DNA of 41,528 nt from a virus: the IMG/VR virus record IMGVR_UViG_3300050343_000181, positions 1-41,528 of that record; one strand, given 5' to 3'. Under the pieces are notes generated by a model. That model had not been told where the DNA came from, searched no databases, and saw nothing but the letters and a program-made list of their open reading frames with translations. Positions 23,901 to 30,141 of this stretch are shown one piece after another; the stretch's first letter is position 1; each line of letters begins with the position of its first letter. The position numbers and the translations under genes were made by a program.

Positions 23901-24488
23901 TCAGCAATCACTAATTATAGAATTGACTTGAGATCCTGCCTCAGAACCAAGACTTTGTCCCAGAAGTAATGCCCAACCAGATGCCAACCATCCAATGTAA
24001 GGGATACTAGAAACAACAGGAACTGCTACACCAGCAGCAATACTAGTTCCTGCCATCGCACCTTGACTGCGTGCTCCAGCGTCCGCCACGATACACTCTA
24101 CGTCTTTTGCAGACTTTCCCTCGCCTGGTAAAGAGGCACCTCCCATGTTTCTCACACCTTCCATAGTATATTGATCGCGACGATATTCATTACGATTCTC
24201 AAAAGTCTTAGTGCCACCGAACAGACCTTTCTTATCTTGATTTTTAATTAGGTCAACAGATTTTTCGGACTCAAGAATAGCAGGATCATTTGCCTTATAT
24301 TCGATGGTATAACCATCCTTACCTGCTTGAATTTTGTAAGAAGAGTATGGGGTGCCGCGTGGAATATTAATCGTTGGAACTTCAACCCTTTCAGATTGTT
24401 TTCCGACCAGATGTCCCAACACACCGATGTGTGCGATTGCTACGACACCACCAACACTAAGGGCAGTCCACTTAAGGTAAGGTTTCAT
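23901..24488 (-). CDS. Membrane-anchored protein of unknown function
   Basis: 195 residues: an N-terminal membrane helix (about 8-28), a charged soluble middle (GTPYSSYKIQAGKDGYTIEY, KKGLFGGTKTF), and a C-terminal hydrophobic Gly/Ala-rich part (AGVAVPVVSSIPYIGWLASG) that could form a second or third membrane pass, with CIVADAG and SDC cysteines. It is adjacent to a holin-like gene. From memory conserved in marine cyanophages; function unknown. Confidence 0.6.
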   Translation of the reverse strand: MKPYLKWTALSVGGVVAIAHIGVLGHLVGKQSERVEVPTINIPRGTPYSSYKIQAGKDGYTIEYKANDPAILESEKSVDLIKNQDKKGLFGGTKTFENRNEYRRDQYTMEGVRNMGGASLPGEGKSAKDVECIVADAGARSQGAMAGTSIAAGVAVPVVSSIPYIGWLASGWALLLGQSLGSEAGSQVNSIISDC

Positions 24489-24489
24489 A

Positions 24490-24939
24490 TCACATTTTGT
24501 ATGGAGGTTGATCTGTTACGATTTTGATTGGTCCTTGCTCGACTCTAATGGTTTGAGCGGGGGCAGTCTGAGATGCAGCAGCAATGAGTCTCTCAAGGTC
24601 TGCTTTGGTAATTCCACCAGCGGCAGATGCAGAACCGTTACCATTTCCGTTCATCTTCATGGTGCCATCACCAGACTTCTTCGCCGTCTGAACACCAAAA
24701 GTCGCAAGCACCCCAGTAAAGACACTTGCGATAAAAGTCGGATCAATCTTCCCTTGTGGGAAACCAGGGATCGTTACATAGTTCAGTGTGAGAATGCCAC
24801 CAGACCAGACAAGAATACCAAGACGGACGAAGGTTGAAAGAACAGCAAGATGCTCCTCAGAGTCTTCAACCTTTTCCTTCAACTTTCCAAGTGGTCCTTT
24901 GGGTTTTTTGATTTCTTCCTTCTTTACTTCTTCAGACAT
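24490..24939 (-). CDS. Holin-like membrane protein (tentative)
   Basis: 149 residues: Lys/Glu-rich N-terminus, two hydrophobic segments (about 32-50, LSTFVRLGILVWSGGIL, and 65-85, DPTFIASVFTGVLATFGVQ) joined by a short turn, then a Gly/Asn-rich linker and a soluble C-terminal tail. A small protein with two membrane passes and a charged end fits a class II holin or similar, but no conserved holin motif is visible. A possible late promoter precedes it. Confidence 0.45.
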   Translation of the reverse strand: MSEEVKKEEIKKPKGPLGKLKEKVEDSEEHLAVLSTFVRLGILVWSGGILTLNYVTIPGFPQGKIDPTFIASVFTGVLATFGVQTAKKSGDGTMKMNGNGNGSASAAGGITKADLERLIAAASQTAPAQTIRVEQGPIKIVTDQPPYKM

Positions 24940-24961
24940 CTCTCACGAGCAAAGGCTCATT

Positions 24962-24969
24962 TATTTATG
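24962..24969 (-). promoter_or_regulatory. Possible late promoter
   Basis: CATAAATA on the minus strand, seven of eight bases of the late consensus, 23 bases before the ATG at 24939. It contains the stop codon of the upstream gene. Confidence 0.4.
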
Positions 24970-25195
24970 GATCGAGAATTTCTACCGTGATGTTTGTGCT
25001 ATTGATGCTATTGTATTTTTTACAGAGAACATCACTTGATTGATGTTCCCATTTGTGATACGCATCTTTGAGAGACTTAAAGTAATCTTCACCATTGAAA
25101 TCTTTCATTTCTTCGACAACAATGGTTTTGATTAACACATCTCTTGTTAAATGTGTCATATGTAAATGCTTGTTTTCCAACAACGAATTCGACAT
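24965..25195 (-). CDS. Small soluble protein, unknown function
   Basis: 76 residues, or 64 from the inner ATG at 25159 (MTHLTRDVLIKTIVVEEMKD). Charged and helical with one Cys. No clear ribosome binding site before the outer ATG. Function unknown. Confidence 0.5.
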   Translation of the reverse strand: MSNSLLENKHLHMTHLTRDVLIKTIVVEEMKDFNGEDYFKSLKDAYHKWEHQSSDVLCKKYNSINSTNITVEILDP

Positions 25196-25259
25196 TACAA
25201 GTCTAAGGAGTATTCAAAGAATTTGTCTTGGGTGAGTACCTGGTTTATCTTAGGTCTTA

Positions 25260-25937
25260 TTATTTATTAATAAAACCATTTTCAACCAGGTATTTGCGGG
25301 TCAATGGTGTTGGATCATATTCGGTCCACATCTGACCAGCAGCACAAGCATTCAATGCATTCATAGTCATGTGTTCAGTCTTACCTGCCCACATTGCTTC
25401 CTTCTCCCATGGAATTGCTCCTGGTTGTAATGCATATGTCCTGCGTACCATCTCTTGCCACATCTCAGGGACACTATCTTCTGGCAGAATAAGAGCAATC
25501 AAACTATTATCAATTGTTCCTGCCATGCAATCTTGTGCTGCGTGCCATCCTTCATGACGCATCACACTCATTAAGACATGAGGACGACCCATGAATGTTT
25601 TGTTTAGATAGAAGTTATTACTTACAGTATGGTAGACACCACGATTTCCTACTGGAAAATACTTTTCGTCAGCAAGATATACACCCACACCAACTTCACT
25701 TAGTGAAGCAAGCATATGATTAAACTCTTGTGCCACTGAAGTAAATGCTTCAGGGTTGTCATAATTTGAAGAAACATCTAACAAAGAATTAACTTCAGTT
25801 ACATCATCAGTGCATTCCTGAAGGAGCATACATCCCATCGAATGACTAGTATAGTAATCATCATCTGTAAGAGGATCTGCAATTGCAGCAGGGACAGCAA
25901 GACATGCTGCCATCAAGGCCATAATAATTTTTTTCAT
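25260..25937 (-). CDS. Exported zincin-like protein (HExxH)
   Basis: 225 residues from the ATG at 25937. A signal peptide (MKKIIMALMAACLAVPAAIA) leads to a domain with MGCMLLQECTDDV and, near the middle, RHEGWHAAQDC: HEGWH fits the zinc-metalloprotease motif HExxH, in a helix as expected. Cysteines at several positions suggest disulfides in the periplasm or lumen. Family not recognised; a wall, lumenal or envelope protease role is inferred from the motif only. Confidence 0.6.
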   Translation of the reverse strand: MKKIIMALMAACLAVPAAIADPLTDDDYYTSHSMGCMLLQECTDDVTEVNSLLDVSSNYDNPEAFTSVAQEFNHMLASLSEVGVGVYLADEKYFPVGNRGVYHTVSNNFYLNKTFMGRPHVLMSVMRHEGWHAAQDCMAGTIDNSLIALILPEDSVPEMWQEMVRRTYALQPGAIPWEKEAMWAGKTEHMTMNALNACAAGQMWTEYDPTPLTRKYLVENGFINK

Positions 25938-25938
25938 A

Positions 25939-26193
25939 TCAGAAAGGTAGAGCGGATCCAGTAGTTGTGGGAAGTGGTTGAGCACCACCAGTAGCATCAG
26001 GAAGTTCTGGCATAGCAGAGTCTAGCATACCAGGAAGTGCGTCTGCGATTGCCGCTGTTGCTGCTTTGGTGATGTTTTCAGTGACTTGTTCAGTGATAGC
26101 ATCTTTACGCCAATAGACATAACCAGATGTTGCCAGGATGCTTGTAGTTCCTACAAATGATAGGACTGCTAATACATTAATTATCTTTTGCAT
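25939..26193 (-). CDS. Small single-pass membrane protein
   Basis: 84 residues with an N-terminal helix (about 4-28, INVLAVLSFVGTTSILATSG), then YVYWRKDAITEQVTENITKA and an Ala/Pro-rich tail. Likely inner membrane with an external C-terminal domain. It overlaps the upstream gene by 17 bases. Function unknown; similar small proteins occur in cyanophages from memory. Confidence 0.55.
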   Translation of the reverse strand: MQKIINVLAVLSFVGTTSILATSGYVYWRKDAITEQVTENITKAATAAIADALPGMLDSAMPELPDATGGAQPLPTTTGSALPF

Positions 26194-26398
26194 AATATGC
26201 CTCGTAGTATTTTGTTATCCCAAAACTAGTTTTATGTCCTTGGGAAATCCAATCATGAGCACACTCATAGATTGATTGACTCGAATATTTAGGTTTGTTG
26301 TCTTCCATCTGACCACCATATTTTGAGAGAAGAATCTTCAATACCTCTTGACGAAGTTTAGTATTGAAGTCATTGTAGCGCCAGTCGTCGTAACTCAT
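26177..26398 (-). CDS. Small soluble protein, unknown function
   Basis: 73 residues, helical: MSYDDWRYNDFNTKLRQEVL, then LSKYGGQMEDNKPKYSSQSI and YECAHDWISQGHKTSFGI. Its ATG overlaps the stop of the SleB-like gene (ATGA) after repair of that gene's frame. Not recognised. Confidence 0.55.
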   Translation of the reverse strand: MSYDDWRYNDFNTKLRQEVLKILLSKYGGQMEDNKPKYSSQSIYECAHDWISQGHKTSFGITKYYEAYYAKDN

Positions 26399-26824
26399 TG
26401 TTGAATGTTTTCAGAACCACCTTGAGTATCATTGCCAGTGATAGTGGTAGAAGTTTCCTCTATTATGACACATTGGATCTTCAGATGCAACCCTATATTT
26501 GAGCATACTCTGACCTTTAAAACTTGTTCGGTCTCCAATAATGCTATATGCTTTTAGAAGGTTCTCTTTTCCTTTTTCAGATTTAAGTTTATTAACCAAG
26601 TTGATGTTAGCAACAGGTCTCTTGTAATCAAATCCCTGATACTGACCAGGAGCATACACCACGTCTGCAACTGTATTTGGATAAAGGGGAGATCTAACTC
26701 TATTAAGAACTGATGCAGCAACGCAATACTCATCGAAAGTATTTACTGCTGCCTCAACCTGGATGGTTCTCGCCAAGTGATCATAATCAAGAGCAGTTAG
26801 TCCTAAGATCGTTTCTAAAATCAT
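26395..26824 (-). CDS. SleB-type cell-wall hydrolase (C-terminal frameshift)
   Basis: The first 131 residues match the SleB/CwlJ hydrolase family: LARTIQVEAAVNTFDEYCVA (conserved Glu), SVLNRVRSPLYPNTVADVVY, APGQYQGFDYKRP and HNRGNFYHYHW. Such enzymes cut the glycan strand of peptidoglycan. The frame stops at 26429, but the adjacent frame reads NDTQGGSENIQQ and stops in an ATGA overlap with the next gene, so one base is probably missing near 26435. No signal peptide is visible; together with the tail lysozyme the phage has two wall-degrading enzymes. Confidence 0.75.
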
Positions 26825-26830
26825 ACCATT

Positions 26831-26855
26831 AAAAAAGGAGCATTTTTAGTGCTCC
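26831..26855 (-). terminator. Rho-independent terminator
   Basis: Minus strand GGAGCA, loop CTAAAAA, TGCTCC, then TTTTTT. It closes the hli operon coming from 28 kb and lies six bases before the SleB-like start. Confidence 0.8.
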
Positions 26856-26858
26856 TGT

Positions 26859-26887
26859 AATATATCTCAAAATATTTAGTTTGTCAA
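26859..26887 (-). promoter_or_regulatory. Early sigma70-type promoter for the SleB-like operon
   Basis: Minus strand TTGACA (26887-26882), 17 bases, TATATT (26864-26859). The predicted start, about 26852, falls within the terminator hairpin, so the new transcript would not carry a complete terminator while upstream transcripts would end there. Confidence 0.55.
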
Positions 26888-27027
26888 GAGGGTGACGGTG
26901 CATAAACTGGTGTCATCATCCCTCCATCTGGTGGTCCATCATCATCTTCATTAGTTTCTATGAAGAGGAGCATAAAGAATAGGGGTGCCAATAAAAAAAT
27001 TGTTGTCTGTGCCCATTCTATACTCAT
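26884..27027 (-). CDS. Very small membrane protein (47 aa)
   Basis: MSIEWAQTTIFLLAPLFFML gives one membrane helix; the tail is acidic and Gly/Pro-rich (ETNEDDDGPPDGGMMTPVY). The DDDGPPDGGMMTPV tail is one I recall from cyanophages. The ATG overlaps the previous stop (ATGA). Function unknown. Confidence 0.6.
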   Translation of the reverse strand: MSIEWAQTTIFLLAPLFFMLLFIETNEDDDGPPDGGMMTPVYAPSPS

Positions 27028-27092
27028 GAAGACTTCCTAACTGCTGCACCAATTGGAATAAGAAACAGCAGTGCTGCTACTACAAATCCCAT
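27024..27092 (-). CDS. Tiny hydrophobic peptide (22 aa)
   Basis: MGFVVAALLFLIPIGAAVRK plus two serines: a single membrane helix with a basic end, similar in layout to small photosystem subunits. It is placed exactly between the hli stop (TGATG) and the next start (ATGA), which supports it being translated. Confidence 0.5.
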   Translation of the reverse strand: MGFVVAALLFLIPIGAAVRKSS

Positions 27093-27199
27093 CACCAGAT
27101 ACCGGGAATGATTTGTCCTGTTGTTGCATAGCTACCCATTGCGGCAATGACTCCGATCATTGCTGCCCAACCATTAATGCGTTCTGCGTTTTCGTTCAT
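27092..27199 (-). CDS. hli: High-light-inducible protein (short Hli)
   Basis: 35 residues: MNENAERINGWAAMIGVIAA followed by MGSYATTGQIIPGIW. The ERINGWAAMIG segment is the chlorophyll-binding helix motif (ExxNGxxAMxG) of Hli/Scp proteins, which protect against excess light and aid photosystem repair. ATGA overlap with the upstream gene and TGATG overlap with the downstream gene. Confidence 0.85.
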   Translation of the reverse strand: MNENAERINGWAAMIGVIAAMGSYATTGQIIPGIW

Positions 27200-27345
27200 T
27201 GTTTTTCCTCTAATGTTTTGTTTGTGATTATAATTTTTTCACCATCGTGGGTGAACTGTAGCTCGTCATCTGGATGCCAGAGAAGTTCTTCATACATGTC
27301 ATCCAGTTTCTGCATGTCTTCATACAGTTGATTCGGGTTTGGCAT
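27196..27345 (-). CDS. Small soluble protein (49 aa)
   Basis: MPNPNQLYEDMQKLDDMYEE, LLWHPDDELQFTHDGEKI and a Lys/Glu-rich end. No membrane segment, unlike its neighbours. It ends in an ATGA overlap with hli. A recurrent companion of hli genes in cyanophages from memory; function unknown. Confidence 0.6.
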   Translation of the reverse strand: MPNPNQLYEDMQKLDDMYEELLWHPDDELQFTHDGEKIIITNKTLEEKQ

Positions 27346-27607
27346 CTTTCAAGTGGTGAGGTGCATGTTCTCTATCCATGGGTTGAGACTTGGTGTCGTC
27401 ATTCCTAGATAGATTTTTGATTACGATAAACGCATCTTTATTATATTTACGCACACCAAATGGAGTAGCCCATTTTTTGTTGTAATCCTCACCTTGATGG
27501 ATGCCAGAGATAGTAGTGCCGCCAATTAAGATAAAATTTAGTTTGATCTGTTGGTGCGTTCTCGTAAAATGAGATATCACCATAAGTTTTGTGGTCTTTG
27601 TATCCAA
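27320..27607 (-). CDS. Uncertain small protein, possibly the C-terminal part of its neighbour
   Basis: The frame 27607-27320 has a plausible soluble C-terminal part (KKWATPFGVRKYNKDAFIVI, KNLSRNDDTKSQPMDREHA) but no convincing start, and its first third overlaps the gene at 27489-27734 in another frame. Either an indel near 27500 splits one longer gene, or the start is non-standard and lies near 27490. Confidence 0.35.
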   Translation of the reverse strand: MDTKTTKLMVISHFTRTHQQIKLNFILIGGTTISGIHQGEDYNKKWATPFGVRKYNKDAFIVIKNLSRNDDTKSQPMDREHAPHHLKDAKPESTV

Positions 27608-27734
27608 CCATACGACCTTTCGTATTTTGGATGGCTCCCATCATAGCAATGATCAGAAAGATTGCGGGTGGTCCAATAATGAGGGCACCGCCAATCACAT
27701 AATAAGTAAGGATTTCAAGTAAAGAGGGTTCCAT
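27489..27734 (-). CDS. Small membrane protein
   Basis: 81 residues from the ATG at 27734. MEPSLLEILTYYVIGGALII and following residues form one or two membrane passes (about 8-33), then NTKGRMVGYKDHKTYGDISF and an aromatic C-terminus. The start overlaps the previous stop (TGATG). Function unknown. Confidence 0.5.
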   Translation of the reverse strand: MEPSLLEILTYYVIGGALIIGPPAIFLIIAMMGAIQNTKGRMVGYKDHKTYGDISFYENAPTDQTKFYLNWRHYYLWHPSR

Positions 27735-27820
27735 CAATAAGTTTCAGATAGGTTTTCAATAGAATAGCAAAGTAAAACAAGAAATGCAATACTTGTTAAA
27801 GTGAAGGCAAATTCAGTCAT
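27734..27820 (-). CDS. Tiny membrane peptide (28 aa)
   Basis: MTEFAFTLTSIAFLVLLCYS then IENLSETY: one membrane helix with short charged ends, layout like small photosystem II or cytochrome b6f subunits. It is held between ATGA and TGATG overlaps with both neighbours, which argues for translation. Confidence 0.6.
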   Translation of the reverse strand: MTEFAFTLTSIAFLVLLCYSIENLSETY

Positions 27821-28038
27821 CAGAATCCGAAGACACCAAAGAAAAATACACTACCGGAAGTAGCATAAGAGATGACAGCAGCAACAAATCCAAGCATAGC
27901 AGTGCGTCCATTCAATTTCTCTGCCTTCTCTGCATATGTCTCATAACCATAACGCTGTGCGTCGGTTTCTGAGATGTACATTTGGGGTTCTCTGGCGAAC
28001 AAATTTGTGCGTCCACCGTCTTCAGTTGTTACAGTCAC
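27820..28038 (-). CDS. hli: High-light-inducible protein
   Basis: 72 residues with GTG start. The C-terminal half carries AEKLNGRTAMLGFVAAVISY, the chlorophyll-binding helix motif of Hli proteins, followed by ATSGSVFFFGVFGF. The N-terminal half is soluble. It is the first gene behind a near-perfect early promoter and would be expressed soon after infection. Confidence 0.9.
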   Translation of the reverse strand: MTVTTEDGGRTNLFAREPQMYISETDAQRYGYETYAEKAEKLNGRTAMLGFVAAVISYATSGSVFFFGVFGF

Positions 28039-28065
28039 GATACACTCCGTAATGTTTCTTTACAT

Positions 28066-28094
28066 ATTATATAGGAAAGATAAAGTTTTGTCAA
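28066..28094 (-). promoter_or_regulatory. Consensus sigma70 promoter of the hli operon
   Basis: Minus strand TTGACA (28094-28089), 17 bases, TATAAT (28071-28066): perfect consensus elements at optimal spacing, about 28 bases before the GTG at 28038. Confidence 0.85.
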
Positions 28095-28097
28095 CAC

Positions 28098-28289
28098 CTA
28101 CCAGTCACGGTTGTACGTGCATTTCTTTGGATGCTTGCTGCACCACTGCAGGACATACGAGTCCGGATCTACTTCCATAGAGTAATGAGCATGGTTATGC
28201 AGCATACCTATGAGAATAAGTAATGAGATAGTGATTAGATTATAATGGAAGGCAGGATGGGTAATGAGTTTTGTAAAATAATTTCTCAT
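28098..28289 (-). CDS. Small membrane protein
   Basis: 63 residues from the ATG at 28289. MRNYFTKLITHPAFHYNLIT leads into one membrane helix (about 17-31), then HNHAHYSMEVDPDSYVLQWC and KHPKKCTYNRDW with two cysteines and several histidines that could bind metal. The ATG lies just after the T tail of a terminator, so its own promoter is not obvious. Function unknown. Confidence 0.55.
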   Translation of the reverse strand: MRNYFTKLITHPAFHYNLITISLLILIGMLHNHAHYSMEVDPDSYVLQWCSKHPKKCTYNRDW

Positions 28290-28315
28290 AAAAAAAGGGA
28301 TGCCGTCGCACCCCC
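28290..28315 (-). terminator. Terminator of the outer-membrane-like gene
   Basis: Minus strand GGGGTGC, loop GACG, GCATCCC (one G-U pair), then seven T. Confidence 0.7.
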
Positions 28316-28353
28316 AGTATAACATCTAGATGTTTATGTGTCTATATCAACGA

Positions 28354-28728
28354 TCAGAAGTTGTACTTCAGACCCAACTTGGTTCCATAACCACGGTCGA
28401 TGTCAGCATCGCCAGAACCGACGAAACTAACTTCTCCGTATGCACCAAGTGCGTCAGTCAGTGCAAGACCAAGACCTGCCTTACCAGAAGGAACGGTGTC
28501 ACTTTCTGCACCATCAGGGGAAACTACACTAGCTCCTCCTTGGACGTAGTAAGAAGCATTTTCACCCACTTCACCTTCATAACCTACGTGCAGGTCTGTG
28601 GTGGTCGAATTGTAATCAGATCCAGTCCAACCAGAATTGGCTTCCACGTTGACGTAGGGACCGGCTAGGGCGGCAGCAGGGGCAAGAGCAATTGCAGCGG
28701 CAGCTGCGGCGATAGTCGTTTTGAACAT
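28354..28728 (-). CDS. Outer-membrane beta-barrel-like protein
   Basis: 124 residues: signal peptide (MFKTTIAAAAAAIALAPAAA, cleaved at LAG), then alternating strands such as YVNVEANSGWTGSDYN, DLHVGYEGEVGENASYYVQG and GKAGLGLALTDALGAYGEVS, ending LKYNF with the terminal Phe typical of outer-membrane barrels. Small for a porin (about six to eight strands). A late promoter and a terminator frame it as a single-gene unit. From memory similar proteins are found in cyanophages and Synechococcus; role unknown. Confidence 0.65.
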   Translation of the reverse strand: MFKTTIAAAAAAIALAPAAALAGPYVNVEANSGWTGSDYNSTTTDLHVGYEGEVGENASYYVQGGASVVSPDGAESDTVPSGKAGLGLALTDALGAYGEVSFVGSGDADIDRGYGTKLGLKYNF

Positions 28729-28769
28729 TTTTTGTACCTTTAGTTACTTGCGGAATGGTTACCCGCAGA

Positions 28770-28842
28770 TGGATAGGGACTCGACTGTCCCGTGTTAATA
28801 TCACCATTTGTTACTTTAATTACTGAAAGACAAATGGTTAAG
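28770..28842 (-). promoter_or_regulatory. Structured leader upstream of the outer-membrane-like gene
   Basis: Between the late promoter and the ATG at 28728 the transcript holds two hairpins, GGGAC/GTCCC (near 28778-28793) and TTGCGG/CCGCAA-type (near 28747-28767). With the psbA leader this is the second late gene here with a long structured leader. Confidence 0.45.
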
Positions 28843-28850
28843 TATTTATA
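28843..28850 (-). promoter_or_regulatory. T4-type late promoter
   Basis: Exact TATAAATA on the minus strand, 115 bases before the ATG at 28728. Confidence 0.75.
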
Positions 28851-29354
28851 CTATTGACGACTAATAAGATAAATTGCAGCAGAGAAATCATTAACAAACT
28901 TTAGATGAAGCTTGACATGGATGTCACCAGTACAGATAGTTGTCATTTGAACACAATCCCAGTCATATGGGATCAGACCAAAGAAGTCTCTCCAGGTAAA
29001 GTTCCAGTAGCGAACGATGTCTAGATTTACATCATCCTCAAGGATCATACAGTAATCATCATCAGTCTCTTCATAGAAATGCTTGATTGCTTTGAGATGC
29101 GACATGCAGCACCCTAACTCTGCCTGACTTATATTATCAGGGATTCTACCTTTAAGGTGAGCAGAGACATCATCATCCCTACCATCAAAACCAGAGATGC
29201 GAGTATGGTTCTCAATCTCCCAGTATCTAAACTGACTCTCCATGTAGTCCCGACGATGTGTGTCGGCATCGAGATTCAACCAGTAGACATGGGGGATGCC
29301 TTCTAACTTGAATGCTGACTTGTTTTTATCACGCAGTAATTCTTGTCCATCCAT
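28851..29354 (-). CDS. GT25-family glycosyltransferase, apparently truncated
   Basis: 167 residues with the glycosyltransferase family 25 pattern (LPS galactosyltransferase-like): IPHVYWLNLDADTHRRDYME, ISGFDGRDDD, ELGCCMSHLKAIKHF and YCMILEDDVNLD (the LEDD metal-binding motif). Family members usually run 60-100 residues further; here the frame stops right at the late promoter at 28843, so the C-terminal part is missing. It starts 26 bases inside the end of the GT11 gene. Confidence 0.75.
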   Translation of the reverse strand: MDGQELLRDKNKSAFKLEGIPHVYWLNLDADTHRRDYMESQFRYWEIENHTRISGFDGRDDDVSAHLKGRIPDNISQAELGCCMSHLKAIKHFYEETDDDYCMILEDDVNLDIVRYWNFTWRDFFGLIPYDWDCVQMTTICTGDIHVKLHLKFVNDFSAAIYLISRQ

Positions 29355-30141
29355 TGGGAATCAAATCGGAAGTATCGTGGTCTTTTGTGTATCCAGTTCC
29401 AAACCACTGGACGGGGGCAATGACTTTCTTATCCTTGTTAGCAGAGAGCCATGCTCCCCACCAGGAATATGTTGAGTTGGCAATGATGAAGTCATCACAC
29501 AGGGACATCAAACACAGGTCAACACGATTGTCATCGTTCTCAGAGATCATGAAATGCTCTCCAGAGAAGAGTTCTTGTTCATTACACCATGCAGGGTCAT
29601 CAGAGAAAACAATCACATTACGATAGGCATCAAAGTGCGACAGTGCCTTCTCATAGTAAGCAAGCGTACAAGGTGGATGATTAGCAGAGTTGCTTACATA
29701 GTCTGTGCGACGAACATGAAGTGCCACAGGGTTGTCTACATCCTCCATCATCTCCTTACATGGTTCAAGGATTTCACTCTTGAATGTGAAGTCGCGGCGA
29801 ATCTCATCCTCAATGTGCTTAAAGTATTTCTCTGATTGGAAATACCCCTGCAGACTTACATGATCTGGACAGAGACGAAAGAGTTCCTCATCAAAGTGAA
29901 AGAACCTTTCTCCAACAACAGGAGCATGACCATTATTCAACAGTCCAACTTTCACATCAAGATCAAAAGAGTCAAACAACTCTGTCCGAAGCATGTTACC
30001 AATACCATCATTCACTGCCTCAGTGTGATTGGGAATAATGATCTCAGCACCAGTGTTTCTAGCAATGCCTTTCAGTGACGCATACTGGAACATTTGATTG
30101 GCAAGTCTGCCCATCCGTCCAAGCGCATTAAATCCTATCAT
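29329..30141 (-). CDS. GT11-family glycosyltransferase 1
   Basis: 270 residues matching alpha-1,2-fucosyltransferase-type GT11 enzymes: GRMGRLANQMFQYASLKG (N-terminal nucleotide-sugar region), HVRRTDY at 142-148 (motif I), a SDDPAWC segment and NSTYSWWGAWLS near the end. It would transfer fucose or a similar 6-deoxysugar to a glycan. A paralog lies at 30941-31837. It overlaps the upstream gene by four bases. Confidence 0.85.
   Translation of the reverse strand: MIGFNALGRMGRLANQMFQYASLKGIARNTGAEIIIPNHTEAVNDGIGNMLRTELFDSFDLDVKVGLLNNGHAPVVGERFFHFDEELFRLCPDHVSLQGYFQSEKYFKHIEDEIRRDFTFKSEILEPCKEMMEDVDNPVALHVRRTDYVSNSANHPPCTLAYYEKALSHFDAYRNVIVFSDDPAWCNEQELFSGEHFMISENDDNRVDLCLMSLCDDFIIANSTYSWWGAWLSANKDKKVIAPVQWFGTGYTKDHDTSDLIPNGWTRITA

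Noticed and set aside
28740-28800. tRNA-like T arm (GTCGAGTCCC)
   Set aside because: Only one arm fits; no acceptor or anticodon stem could be built. It is treated as part of a structured leader.
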